Positions 24,711 through 36,725 of a DNA stretch of 64,000 bases are shown piece by piece. Each line of letters starts with the position of its first letter. Positions within the stretch are counted from its first letter, which is position 1. The stretch lies in the NCBI GenBank assembly GCA_963573385.1, contig CAUYLG010048275.1, positions 62,001 to 126,000 on the forward strand. The letters run 5' to 3'. This stretch comes from Cacajao melanocephalus. Taxonomy: Eukaryota; Chordata; Mammalia; Primates; Pitheciidae. The notes under the pieces are model-generated. The model had not been told where the DNA came from. It saw only the letters and a list, made by a program, of their open reading frames with translations, and searched no databases. The translations under genes and the position numbers were made by a program.

Positions 24711-24732
24711 AGCGAGAGAGAGAGAGAGAGAG
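24711..24732 (+). repeat. (GA)n microsatellite
   Basis: 'gagcgagagagagagagaga' run shortly after the tetranucleotide array. Confidence 0.9.
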
Positions 24733-24734
24733 TG

Positions 24735-25739
24735 CGTGCACAGCCCAGGGGTGAAGAGGAAAGGGCAGGCCTTTAGCATTAATTGGACCCAGTCTTACCT
24801 TCCAAGACCCAGAGATCTAGAGTCCAGTTTAAGTTAGAGACCTTTAATGAAGAGCTCCAGACATGAGATTAGGGAAAAGAGGCCCAGTATCCTGAGAGTA
24901 AGATCCTCCTTCTCCACCCAAACCCACCATCCTCTTTCCTACCATCATCCTAGACTGAGGTTATACCTGGTGAACGGGGAAGTTAAGACTCTTTACAAAA
25001 AGAAGAAGAGGCCACTGAGCAGGAAATAATCTAAAATGATAAAAGCATTTCTTCTTTATTTACTTTGCTTATAAATCAACTGTCTGCCCTTTTCTTGTGA
25101 CAAGCCTCCTATGTATCACTCCCATCCAGGTAAGCATCATCCACTCAATTGGAAGAGACTATTTTTGTGCCCAATTTGCTTGCTGGAAACTGCTGTACTT
25201 CAAGGTCTGCAGTAAAAATGGAAAGAAAAGAAAATCAGTTGTCTGCCTTGGTGATGAGGACAGAGATTCAAAAGCTGCAATATAAGCAGCTAACAAGCAT
25301 TTAGTGGTAAGAGAACAAGAGAAGGGAGGAAAGGTGGGGGCTCAAGGTCATGACCAAGACATGTTTTTCCTACTCAGAATTTGGTCTGAGCCTGACCATG
25401 TTCCTACAGACCAAATTCTGTCCTCCAGAAATAGGCACAGTGACTCACACATAAAAAGCATTATAAGCAAATGAGCTGCCTCTTTAATTATTTGATTAAG
25501 CTGTAAAATTTGTCTTTACAGGTTAGTTATAGTCATAGCAACTGTTAGAGAAGCTGGGGTTTTTTCCCAAAGAAAAAGAATTGCCACCGTGAAAAATAAC
25601 TGAGATTTCCTGACAGTAAAAAAAGAGTAAGAGAAATATTAGTCCCTTCACTGTTAAGTAAATGAAAGAAATGGGAAGAAAGGAGCCACTATGCATTGAA
25701 GAGGAAAGTATAGAGTTCCCAAAAATATCCTGGGAAACA
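24735..25739. other. No recognisable feature
   Basis: Unassigned sequence between the microsatellite and an LTR. Confidence 0.45.
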
Positions 25740-26300
25740 TGTAACACTGTCCCTGAACATAGGGGAATGCGGCTATGAGATTCTCAGCACAAAAACATGT
25801 TTGCCGCACGCAAAGCACATAATAGAAGTGACAGGGACATGACAGAGAAATTCTAGGCAGAAAAAGATGGGCCCCCAGCGAAATTCCACTCTCATACTAA
25901 AAAGCCTGAAACCACAGTCCAAAGTGAGAACTTACATCCCTGTTTTCCTGCTCAAATGTTTCCTTTTCCTAAAATCACCCATGGCTCCACCCCACCCAGT
26001 ACTGTGCCTATAAAAACCCTGGATTCAGCCCGTGGATGGACTACAGCTGGACATTGGAGAGAAGCAGCTTGACTTCAGAAGGACAGCTTGATGCCATAAC
26101 TTCAGAGAAGAATCCAGCCAGAGATAGCTGGGCTTCAGGGGAATATTAACTACCTGTCCCATCCACTTTTTAGCTCCCCTTCCCACCGAGAGCTACTTTC
26201 ACAGACAATAAAATCCCCTGCATTTACCATATTTCAGTTCATTCATGCAACCTTACTTTTCCTGGATGCTGGACAAGAGCTCAGAAGCCACAATTGTGGA
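25740..26300 (+). mobile_element. ERV1-like LTR, sense (family not identified)
   Basis: The block has LTR order: TG start at 25740, a TATA box (TATAAAAA, 26009-26016), then AATAAA at 26207-26212, then a U5-like 'cctggatgctggacaagagc'. The ~200-base TATA-to-polyA spacing and the U5 wording are those of gammaretrovirus-like LTRs. The right end is approximate, because U5 and internal sequence grade into each other. Confidence 0.6.
26009..26016 (+). promoter_or_regulatory. LTR TATA box
   Basis: TATAAAAA in 'gcctataaaaaccc', spaced upstream of the LTR polyadenylation signal as in an LTR promoter. Activity is not inferable. Confidence 0.5.
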
Positions 26301-27160
26301 TACAAAAGGCCCCTTTGCCCTCCACAGGGCCTGCAGAGTTTGCTCCTGCCAGTGTTAAAGCATCTAGCCTGTTCCTGTACCTGCTCACCTGCACAGTCCC
26401 TCCCACGAAGGGTGGAACACGGTGGGTCTGAGTGAGTGCAGTTTGATCTCACAGATGCTGAAACAGTGGCCAGTTTTAGTGCTCATTTACTCCAGTTCCC
26501 ACACTCATTCGCTTGCACACTCCCCCCTGCAACTAGTTGAGAGTGACAGGCTGAGTAAATGAGGCACCCCTGTCTCGAGTCCCACAAAGGGACAAGGGAA
26601 ATATCCTGCTTCAGAAAGTATCCTGAAAATGAAGTAAACAGGCAGCCATGGAGACCTCTCCCAATTACAATTGTTCCAGTAAACACTGTGAGATAATGTT
26701 CTAGGCATAAGCACCCTTAAGTGACACTGCCCACCATCTTGGAACATTTAAAGCAGTTCTCGTGGGAAGTTTGGAATAAGCTGGAAAGTCACCTTCCAAA
26801 ATGGGAGCACTCCAGTCCCAGAGCACTCCCATTGCCCTGCACTGATTGACATCAGTGCCCCACACTGCACTCTGCTAAGGCAAGGGAGAGGAAAGGGGTG
26901 ACAGTAGCCATGAAGGAAATTCTGATTTCAGCTCCATGATACCTATCCAGAGACCCAGGAGCTCTGCTGAATGATCACCAACAGTTGAAAACATTAGACA
27001 ATATGTTGACAGGAAATTGCACAAAGGGAGAATCAAGATGGCCTTACCTGAACTCACTGGAAACTTAACAATCTAAGAGCAAGACCACTAGACGTGGATC
27101 TCCTAGTGTGGTGCAGCATCACCAATCAGATATTCTTGCCAAAACAGTTTAACCTAATTG
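26301..27160 (+). mobile_element. Possible ERV internal sequence after the LTR
   Basis: Sequence directly 3' of the LTR with no similarity to other repeats I recognise. Its C-rich wording ('acactcccccctgcaactag') resembles leader/internal parts of ERV1 elements. No open retroviral frame is present. A single-copy origin is equally possible for the later part. Confidence 0.3.
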
Positions 27161-28025
<865 letters not shown>

Positions 28026-28037
28026 TACTCTTTAGAA

Positions 28038-28449
28038 TTCTTATGAGAGATGCTTTCATTAAATTGTTCATACATGAATATACATTGTGCACTAGTAAAA
28101 CAACTTTGTTCTGTAGCACACACATACTCCCACACATAACTGAAAACACATTAGTCCTGCTAGCAATCACGAGAGCAGAGTAAGCATTCTTCTGAGTAGC
28201 TGGAAATGGGTCTGTTCTTTCTCCATCTTTCAAAAGAATCAAAACCGAAAGAATGTTTTTAGGACAGAGACAAGCAGCTCACATATGAAGAAATATGCAT
28301 GGCTTTTGAAAAATGATGATTTCTTTGAAAATCTACTGATTTTAAAGAAGCTTAAAGAGTGTTTACCTCAGATTGGGCACTTGGAACAAAGTGGAGCCAG
28401 AATCTTCCTGGTGCTCAGGCTTGTTCCAGGATAATACAGCCTACCTGGT
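28038..28449. other. No recognisable feature
   Basis: Short single-copy-looking interval between Alu and Tigger1. Confidence 0.45.
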
Positions 28450-29426
28450 CTTATTGAGCTTTACTTTATTTTACTTTTCAGATAACACATTTTTCACACA
28501 CACTGAAGGTTTGTGGCAACCCTGCATCAAGCAAATCTATGAATGCCATTTTTCCCACCACATGTGCTCACTTCATGTCTCTGTGTCACATTTTGGTAAG
28601 TCTCACGATATTTCAAACATTCACTATCGATTCTGATCACTGTGATCAGTGATCTTTGATGTTACTATTGTAATTGTCTTGGGATACCATGAACTTGATG
28701 GTGAACTTGATTGATAATATGTTGTGTGCATTCTAACTGCTCTACCCACTGGCTGTTCCCCCATCTCTTTCCCTCTCCTTGGGCCTCCCTATCCTGTGAG
28801 ATACAATACTATTTAAATTAGGCTAATTCATAACCCCATAACAGCCTCTAAGTGTTCAAGGGAAAGAATGAAGTTCTTAATGAATTTCTTAAATGAAAAG
28901 CTAGAAATGATTACGTTTAGTGAGGAAGCCATGTTTAAACTGAGATAGGTTGAAAGTTAAACCTCTTGTGCCAAACAGCCAAGTTGTGAAGGCAGAGGAA
29001 AAGTTCTTGAAGGAAATTAAAAGCGCTACTCCTGTGAACACACGTCTGAAAAGAAAGTGGAACAGCCCTATTACTGTGGAGACCTGCTGCTCAGAAAAAA
29101 AGGATTCCTTTTAAAAGATTGATGTTCATTGACAATGCACCTGATTACCCAAGAGCTCTGATGGAGATGTAGAAGATTGACTCCATATTTGAAAGAAGTT
29201 CTACTGTAGGTAAAATGCTATCAAACAGGATTGCATGCTACAGAGAAATCTTTCATGAAAGAAACAGTCAATTGATGTGGCAAACTTCATTGTCTTATTT
29301 TAAGAAATTACCATACCCACCTCAACCTTCAGCAGCCACCACCTGATCAGTCAGCACCCATCTTCAAGGGAAGACCCTTACCCAATAAAAAGATTACAAC
29401 TCATTGAAGGCTCAGATGATCATTAG
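28450..29426 (+). mobile_element. Tigger1 (TcMar) DNA transposon, internally deleted
   Basis: Text follows Tigger1 in sense: 'ggtttgtggcaaccctgca', 'gatcagtgatctttgatgtt', then transposase relics near 28905 (KLEMI-like), 28975 (RQTAK-like) and FLKEIKSATPVNTR at about 29005. It then jumps to YCSEKK at about 29090, IDNAPDYPRALMEM at about 29127, and finally to the C-terminus ([13 protein letters not shown] at about 29190, [14 protein letters not shown] at about 29238). Most of the DDE catalytic core between these blocks is missing in two deletions, so it cannot encode transposase. Both terminal inverted repeats are absent. Similarity stops at 29426, where an LTR begins. Confidence 0.85.
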
Positions 29427-29606
29427 TGTAAGGTTATTCCTGTAAGGATATTGCCGAGTTTAAAATGAGGAAACTGAGGCCAGCACGAGACAAATTAAAT
29501 TCCAGTTTATTTAGCTCCCGGAAGAGGTTCTGTGGCCCCGGGGGAGGGAGAGAGAGAGAGAGAGAGAGGCCAGAGAAGTCGCACCCGGCCGTTCTGGGCG
29601 TGGGGT

Positions 29607-29612
29607 TTTATA
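29607..29612 (-). promoter_or_regulatory. LTR TATA box with upstream CCAAT boxes
   Basis: TATAAA on the minus strand in 'ccctataaaacccc'. CCAAT boxes on the same strand lie at 29630-29634, 29665-29669, 29706-29710, 29790-29794 and 29833-29837. Confidence 0.6.
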
Positions 29613-29627
29613 GGGGGTAAGGGCAAT

Positions 29628-29837
29628 AGATTGGTCAGTGGGGAAACAAAGCATGAGTAACTGCATTGGTCATAGAAAGAGTGGACCTGGACTCGACAAG
29701 TTGCCATTGGCAATCCAGCAGAGGTACCCACAGGTGGGCTGGAGCAAGTAACAGATTGACCGGTGAGGAAACAAAGCATGGGCACCTGTATTGGTCAGAG
29801 AGAGAGACTGGACCTGGACTTGGCGAGCTGTCATTGG
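29628..29837 (-). repeat. Duplicated ~84-bp U3 block in the LTR
   Basis: Unit A (29628-29710) and unit B (29753-29837) share 'aggaaacaaagcatg'-type text, 'attggtca' and 'ctggacctggact' at the same relative positions, and both end in CATTGG. They are separated by about 42 bases. Each unit carries two or more CCAAT boxes. This looks like a duplicated U3 enhancer. Confidence 0.85.
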
Positions 29838-30047
29838 TTAGGCTCTCAGTGGGATTTTTGAATTTTGGGCTGACAGTATGATTTAATGCTGAGGGTGGGA
29901 CTAGGGGTGGAATGCAGGAGTGGGTGTGAGGAGCCTGCATGGAGAAGGCAGGCGCCAGTAGGACGTCTGGCCTCCTGATAAGTGTTATCAGGTATGGAGG
30001 GGGTGAGTATTGTCCATCCAGCTCCTGGCGAGGCTATCGGCCTTACA

Positions 30048-30417
30048 GTCTATATATACCATGGAATACTATACAGCTATGAAAAAGAACCAGATTATAT
30101 CCTTTGCAGTGACATGGATGGAGCTGGAGGCCATTATCCTTAGCAACTAATGCCGGAACAGAAAACCAAATACTGCATGTTCTCACTTGTAATTGGAAGC
30201 TAAATGATGAGAACATATGAACACATAGAGGGGAACCACAGATGCTGGGGCATCCCTGGGGGTGTAGGGTAGGAGGAGGGAAAGGATCCAGAAAAATAAC
30301 TAATGGGTATTTGGCCTAATACCTAGGTGACAAAATAATCTGTACAACAAATCCCCCGACGTAAGTTTACCTGTATAACAAACATGCATATGTATCTCTG
30401 AACTTAAAAGTTAAAGA
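30048..30417 (+). mobile_element. L1 (L1PA/L1PB-type) 3' end, 5'-truncated
   Basis: 'accatggaatactatacagc', 'tgcatgttctcacttgtaat', 'ataatctgtacaacaaatcc' and 'tgtataacaaacatgcatat' are the ORF2 end and 3'UTR of a primate L1. It abuts the LTR directly at its left end. Confidence 0.85.
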
Positions 30418-30789
30418 GGCTGATATATTCTGTTTCTCAGAAGGAAATATTTAATGGAGACTTATAAACAGAAGCCATGTATGTCTCTGGCAATGGTGAG
30501 ACAAGATGGTGGATCCCCACACCTTCATTCATCAGACCCTGGGCTCCATAGGGAAAGGGCATATGTGACTCAGAGGAATGTGTAGGACAATTGCTTAAGG
30601 GCAGGACATATGGTAAGTATGATAACATCAAGGTTGTTTTGACCTTAGGGCAGGATTTACAGTCAGTACATGCTCCTATACAAGGAACAATAAACTGGAA
30701 ATCTTGGAGGGCCTCCTGGCACTGGAGTTAATCAAAGGTTGGCATGGTGGATTAGCATTCAAGATGGAGTTGCTTTAGCCTCTGCAATA
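30418..30789. other. Unresolved repeat-like segment
   Basis: Text such as 'tctggcaatggtgagacaag' and 'caaggaacaataaactggaa' feels like LTR/ERV sequence, possibly related to the LTR at 29.4-30.0 kb, but I cannot assign it. Confidence 0.3.
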
Positions 30790-31290
30790 TGTTTACCAAA
30801 AGACATGTTTTAGAACATTCATAGCAGCACTGTTCATAATAGCTCCAAACTGAAAAGTACTCAAATAATCCTCATCAACAGTAGAATGGATAAGTAAGCA
30901 TGGCATATGCACACCACGGAATACCATCCAGTAATGAGAATGAACAAATTATTGCTACACTGAACTACATGGATGAATTGCACAAATGACATCATGTTGA
31001 GTGAAAAGAGCTAGATTAAAAAAAGATTATAAATGATTCTTTTTATATAGCATATAAACAGCAGTAAAACTAATTTATTCTGTGAAAGGTCAATACAGTG
31101 GTTACCTTTGAGCTACTTAGGAACTGAGAGGGTGGGTTCTGGGGTGATTGAAATATTTCTTGATCTAGATTTTGGGTGTTGGTTCCATGGTTGTATTCAC
31201 TTGATAAAAATTCAAGCAATGGCCTTATGGTTTGTGTATTTTTCTGTATGTATGTTATACTTCAGAGGAAACTATCTGAAGTCTGCATGT
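30790..31290 (+). mobile_element. L1M (L1MC/L1ME-like) 3' end
   Basis: 'catagcagcactgttcataa', 'ttttgggtgttggttccatg' and 'tctgtatgtatgttatactt' are L1M tail text in sense. Confidence 0.75.
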
Positions 31291-31735
31291 TCTTTTACCC
31301 AGTAATTTAACAACTAGCACTTTATCCTGGTGAAATGATTATATATTCCACAAAGAATTTATATGCAATTATTTTCATTCAAAGTGCTGCTTTCAACAGT
31401 GAGAAATTGGAAATAATAGAAGCATCAACAACAGTGAAGTGGTCAAATATAAAATGGTAGGATATTTACAGCTCTGAAAAGACATGTTTAAGATGACTAC
31501 ATAATGACATGGGAAATTATGACTTTATGTAACGTGAAAAAAGCAGGATGATAAACTGTGTACAGAGAATGATCACAATTTCATAGTGAAATGTATTCAT
31601 GTTCAATGCCAACACTGGTTATTTTGAAGTGATTGATTTTCAGGTGGTTTTATTTTCTACATTATACTTTATTGTCTAAACTATATGCAATGATTACATA
31701 ATTACTTTTTAATCATAAAGTATATTTAAAATGTT
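31291..31735 (+). mobile_element. Second L1M 3' end, sense
   Basis: 'gtgagaaattggaaataata', 'ctctgaaaagacatgtttaa' and 'gtgaaaaaagcaggatgata' begin the L1M tail again, so this is a separate element from the one before. Confidence 0.65.
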
Positions 31736-33060
31736 TATAAAATCAGGATCCAAAGAGGATTCTGCCATCCTCAATCCATGCTTTTGCAAAGCTTATCAAA
31801 GTAGTAGAGTCAAACAGGCAAACTCTTTTCTTGTTGGCTGGTCACACAAGCTAGTTTTCTCTCTCCAGGCCTACTGACTCCAACAGAAGTATCTGAAGCC
31901 TACGAAAAATCTCACAAACCCTAGAAGGAGTTAAAAGTGAATTCACCTCATTTCTGAAAGACAAATATGGACTAATGGTAGAAGAAGATAGGGACTGTAG
32001 GAGGCAGGAGGCCAGATGAGAGGAATCCATTATTTTTCCATTTCCTAGGCTTATAGTGCAGTTACTATCCATGGACTAAGAGAGAGCACTATTGTAACAG
32101 CTACCTATTCTCTTTAATCCCCACAGCTCCAAAGTTGGATGGTGGCAGTGGAGGAAAAAACCTGGGTAATCCTTTTCTATATGTGATGCTACATAATAAA
32201 CTACTTTGTGCGTGCCTTGGGAGAGATGGCTTGATTCAGCCTACATTCTTGAAGCCAATCAGAGGCAAAGGAGGGTGGCATTTCTTAGACCAGGGCACCA
32301 GAACTTCATTAATTGATCTATATCATGAGCAAAATATTCTACTTTTTAAGTGTAATATAGATAGTTCATCTTAGTTACAATAATTCACAAAGCATCTTTA
32401 AAATCGGCATACAGAAGTTTGTGGTAATTGTCAAAGTAGTATACCATACCTAACAGTTGATTCCATGGTCAAAAGGACACTGCATGCAATTATTTGCAGA
32501 ACGTTCAGAACATTTGTCAAGGTCATAGTCCCTTTGCTGAGTGAAAGGTCTCAGCCAAAAGTGTCATCAAATGTCAAAACCATTTATGTTCAAATCCCCA
32601 ACATCTGTGATTATATTCATTGTAAACATAATAAAACAGTATTAAATATTATTAAACGATGTAGCTACATGAAATGGTACCTCAGGAGCTTAGTAAGAAG
32701 GCAAACGTGTGCTCTGTGAGAGTGAAACAAAATCTAAACATAGGTTGTGTGTCTATCTATCTACCTAATCGATCTATTGGCAGTTGATGGGAATTAAAGA
32801 AGATTGTATAATTGAAGAGGCTCTGTGCAAAAGAAGGAATGGCCAGCTTGGTACATTAAATAAAAAACATGGAGAATTGCCTGGAGGAAAAAAAAGTGTC
32901 CTTCCAGCTGACAGGAACTTCGGTTTGCCTGCATGTTATATATTGCCACCATAGCAGCAATACAGAAGGTTATGGAGACCTGATGCAATCAAATCTTAAA
33001 TCTTCCTACCACCTACTTTGATGTTTCATGAAGATGAAGACCATGCAGATCTGGTTGCCA
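31736..33060. other. No recognisable feature
   Basis: Single-copy-looking sequence. A short (TATC)n-like run near 32752 is too small to list. Confidence 0.45.
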
Positions 33061-33118
33061 CTAATATTTCTCATGTGCAAACAGTTGGCAGGCACAGTTG
33101 GCACACATACTTTGTGCT
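33061..33118 (+). mobile_element. L2 3' end, left part
   Basis: 'gttggcacacatac' joins logically to 'ctcagtaaatatttgttgag' after the MLT1 insertion to give an L2 tail. Confidence 0.5.
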
Positions 33119-33621
33119 TGTATTAATTTTTTTAGGGCTGCTGTAACAAATTATCACAAACTTGGTGTTTTAGAACAACAAATTTATTCTCTCACTGCTC
33201 TGGAGGCCAGAGGTCTGAAATAGTTACCGCTGGGCTGATATGAAGGTGTCAGTAGCAGAGCTGCACTCTCTCTGGGGGCTCTAGTAGAGAGTCCATTCCT
33301 TGACTTTTCCAGCATCTGCTGCTGCCCAAGTTCCTTGCTGTGTGGCCTCATCACTCCACTCTTTAAGACCATGATCTTCAAAACTCTCTCTGCTCTGTGT
33401 TCACATGGCCTTTTTCCTCTCTGTATGTGTAGTCAAATCCCACTCCAGCTCTCTCTTAGCAGGAGGCTTGTGATTGCTTTTCGGGTCCATCTGAATAAAA
33501 CCAGGATAATTTTCCCATATTGATCACTTCTGCAAAGAGCCTTTTACCAAATAAAGTAACATTTAAAAGTTCTAGGGCTTAAGACCTGATATCTTTGGGC
33601 TCTATTATTCAGCCTACGACA
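33119..33621 (-). mobile_element. MLT1 (MaLR) LTR, minus strand
   Basis: Reverse complement of MLT1: 'gggctgctgtaacaaattat', 'tctggaggccagaggtctga', 'tgtggcctcatcactccact', 'ttcacatggcctttttcctc', ending with 'ttattcagcctacgaca'. The boundaries are TG (33119) and CA (33620-33621). Flanking pentamers GTGCT (33114-33118) and ATGCT (33622-33626) form a 4/5 target duplication. Confidence 0.9.
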
Positions 33622-33665
33622 ATGCTCAGTAAATATTTGTTGAGTGATTATTGATTCTGTTAATA
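33622..33665 (+). mobile_element. L2 3' end, right part
   Basis: 'ctcagtaaatatttgttgag' is the classic L2 terminal text. Confidence 0.6.
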
Positions 33666-34949
33666 TGACTTTTCAATCTATCTAGAAGTTTTATCTCTCA
33701 CTGAAAATTAATAAATTTTCACTCTGAATTTACATATGAATATCTAGTAAGCCTCGTTAGTTAGAGGTAGCATCCGGCATATAATCATCTCAAAGACTGA
33801 GAAAGCTGAGTTTGTTGATGCACACTCCTGGACAGTGATGAAATCACTAAGGTGCTTTGTGAGAAACACTCACATTCTGACTTTTACTGAAGAGAGCTTT
33901 CATCAAAATATTTCCCGAACCAAAAATTGTACTTCTACAGCTTCGTTTGAAAAAATTAAAATTAAAAAATTAAAAGTTAGATAAAATGCTTTAGCGAAAC
34001 TTTGCTGCTGGCTTAGCATTGCTCAAAAATTCAATTAAATATGGATTTTAAAAGTCACAGCAAAATCACAATGAAAATACATGAATATGCTTTTTCTTCC
34101 TGTTAGAGGTTAGCCTGAAGTGCATGCCTATGTTTGTTGGTAGGATCAAAGTCCCAATTAAAGCCCTGCCCATTTGTTTGAACATAAGCTGCAGAGTAAA
34201 ATATTACAGGGCTTGATATCTTTCTCTCTGCTTTCAAACACGGAGAAGATGACTGAGCTGTTGAGCCCCAACATCTTCCCCCTCCTTCCCTGGTAGGACT
34301 CCGCACCTTTCATTCTCTTTGATGCCAGGTAGGGATGATGCCGCTCACCAATCTGGACTCCTCCTCCTCTGCCAATGACAAGGTGCGCCCACTGGGTGAG
34401 CACTTTCCTTGTTATCACCACTAATACCTTGGATTTTGTTGAAGGCTGTTCTTTGAGGACTCTGAGGAAGTTACACAGATGTATTTGTTATCCTCCCTGT
34501 AAACCTTTGAAGTGGCAGAGACTGTGGACATTTGTAAATGACATAGATGATGCTGGTCCTGCCCTCAAGTTTACTTAAGCTTATTATGTCTGTTATCTGG
34601 CACTCTGTTATCCAGGACTCTCTCTTAATCAGCAGATCTGAACATCAAAGTAGACCGAGATAGAAAAAAAAATCCCTGTTATTCATGTAACCCTAAGTCA
34701 CTTAAGAACCCTAAAGGGCTTTTAGAATTATCTGACAGAAAATTTGGTGTGTTAATCCATGGCTTTAGTATTCAGTATGGATTTTTAGTAGTTAAAATCT
34801 TTAAGGATTTTTAACCTTTAAATGCCATATCCTATTGCTTGATTAATGAGACTGCCAATGAACTTTGGACCTTTTAAAAAATTCAGATACATATACCTTA
34901 TGCCAGACTCATTAAATCAGATCTCTCAGATGGGACCAAAGCTTCTCTC
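33666..34949. other. No recognisable feature
   Basis: Single-copy-looking sequence without repeat similarity or supported genes. Confidence 0.45.
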
Positions 34950-35725
34950 TCTTTCTCTCTCACTATGTGTGTATGTGTTTCTGTATATATACATATATAG
35001 TATATTTATGTATATGTGTATAGCATATTTAAACTTCTTATTATGGAATTTTTTAAACATAAAGAAAAGTAGAAAAAATAGTATTCCCCGCATACTTATC
35101 ATCCAGATTCAAAGTTTATCAACAGTCTGCTGTTTTAATTTTAACTTTTCTTCCCCTCACCCACTTCTTTTTGTTTGCTGACTTCTTCCAAAAAATGTCA
35201 GTATTTACCTTGATAGACAAGGAATTTCTAAGAAAGAAAGACCAAAATTTTATCAATCCCCAAAATTAACAATAGTTCTTTATTATATGTTGTCTAGTCT
35301 AATTTTTCCTAGTTGTCTCAAAAAAGTCATTTATGTATTATACATAAAATCAGAATCCAAACAATGTTCATACAGTGTATTTGGTTGATATGCTTCTCGT
35401 GTTATCTCCTAATCTATGATAGCTCTTCCCTTTCTCAATGTAGTATACACACTTTTCTCCATGTAGCAGTATATTGAAATAGTCCTATTGCTCAGATACA
35501 CTGGACTTCGTTGGGTGAATGTACAATATTTTATTTAATCTCTCTCCTGGTCATCAATATTTGAGTTGTTTCTAGTCTTTGGCTACGACAAATAGTATTG
35601 CATGCCTGGTGGATATCTTTTACATTTTTGCCAGTGTGTCTTTGGTATAAATTTACTAGAGGTAAGATTGCTGGGTCAATTACTGAATATTTGATTTTGC
35701 TCTATTAGGAGATCATGTTACTTTG
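34950..35725 (-). mobile_element. Ancient L1M 3' region, antisense, with TC/TA simple repeats at its left edge
   Basis: 34950-35020 is TC-rich then TA-rich simple sequence. Then 'tatggaattttttaaacata', 'tacttatcatccagattcaa' and, from 35440, 'agtattgcatgcctggtgga' and 'ggtaagattgctgggtcaat' give antisense L1M 3'UTR followed by the ORF2 end. Confidence 0.6.
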
Positions 35726-36305
35726 ATAAAATTCTTTGCCCTCATCTCAATTTTAGTGCTGTTTTATAGGGAATTATGTCAATTACTAACCTGCTGCTTT
35801 GCCTGTCACCAGCTTTCTTTTCACCCCGTGTGACTTTCTTTCACTGGATAGATGACCAGCTTCAAAGCCTTGGGGTCTTTGTTCTTCATGATTATTAGGT
35901 TTGGAAGACTGTACACAGTCAAAAGCTAACTCACTTATAATTCAGTTTATTGGCACTGTTCAATTACATGTGTTACCCATTTGGTTGCAAATTTCCTGAA
36001 TACCTTATGCCAAAAAATTGGCATTTACATTTTAAAATCCACAAACAGCAGCTCTTTGAGTCCCCTGTCCACCACTACTCTAACTCCAATGTGTCACAAC
36101 TAAGATCATTGTTTCTAGGAAACATACAAGAACAACAGTTGTATTGCCTTGAGGTTCCTGATTGAAACAGAACGATTCAGCAAATTTGGAGGAAAAAAGA
36201 AAGTACTCTATTATATGTTTTAAAAATCAGATTCATTATTGATAGCAAACATATTTAAACTTAAAGCAAACACAAGGAGAACTTGACATGTAAGAAAATA
36301 AGAAT
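35726..36305. other. No recognisable feature
   Basis: Single-copy-looking sequence up to the start of the nested L1. Confidence 0.45.
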
Positions 36306-36725
36306 ATAAGAAGAATAGGCTAACATGCAAGCACCCTAACATGCTGCCACTGCTGACACAAACACACAGATATCACTGCCCTGTCCCCATTGCCACCCTA
36401 CCCCAGCTGATGCACATGCATCCTCACTACACTGCTGTAGCTGCTGGCACACATAAGTGAGTACAGATCCTGCTACTACCACTGACAAACTGCTTTCGTA
36501 AGCACCCCCATTGGAATGTTGTGGCTGGAGGACTGGGAACACCTTGGGCCCTTCTGCACAGAATGTTACTGAACTTGCATGCCCAAAGAACAAAGCCAGG
36601 GGCCAGGTACCAACCCCACAGAGTTAGAACACGAAACCTAGGAATGCTGAGCTGAGCCTTAGCCCCCCTGAAATCTTCCAGAAATGAAGCCAGTTGACTG
36701 AATCCACCTTATACCACAATCAAAC
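36306..36725 (+). mobile_element. 5'UTR of an old near-complete L1 (continues at 38989)
   Basis: 'atgctgccactgctgacaca', 'gccctgtccccattgccacc', 'ggaggactgggaacacctt' and 'caccttataccacaatcaaa' match the 5'UTR of L1PB/L1MA-age elements. The sentence is cut after 'aatcaaac' and resumes at 38989 with 'caaattctcaagggtatcaa', on the far side of an inserted MaLR element. Confidence 0.8.

Larger units (their letters stand above)
29427..30047 (-). mobile_element. CpG-rich solo LTR, minus strand, inserted in Tigger1
   Basis: Its ends are short inverted repeats: TGTAAGG on the left (at 29427 and again at 29441) and CCTTACA at 30041-30047, the TG...CA pattern of an LTR. On the minus strand it has five CCAAT boxes, a TATA box at 29607-29612 and AATAAA at 29506-29511. 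It retains far more CpG than its surroundings, so it is relatively young or was spared methylation. There is no flanking duplication I can prove, because the expected Tigger1 continuation is missing on the right and an L1 tail abuts instead. Family not identified; ERV1 is likely. Confidence 0.7.

Noticed and set aside
24421..24779. Minus-strand open frames of about 100 codons rich in [14 protein letters not shown] repeats
   Set aside because: They are translations of the tetranucleotide microsatellite; a repeat with unit 4 is open in frames by composition and does not imply a protein.
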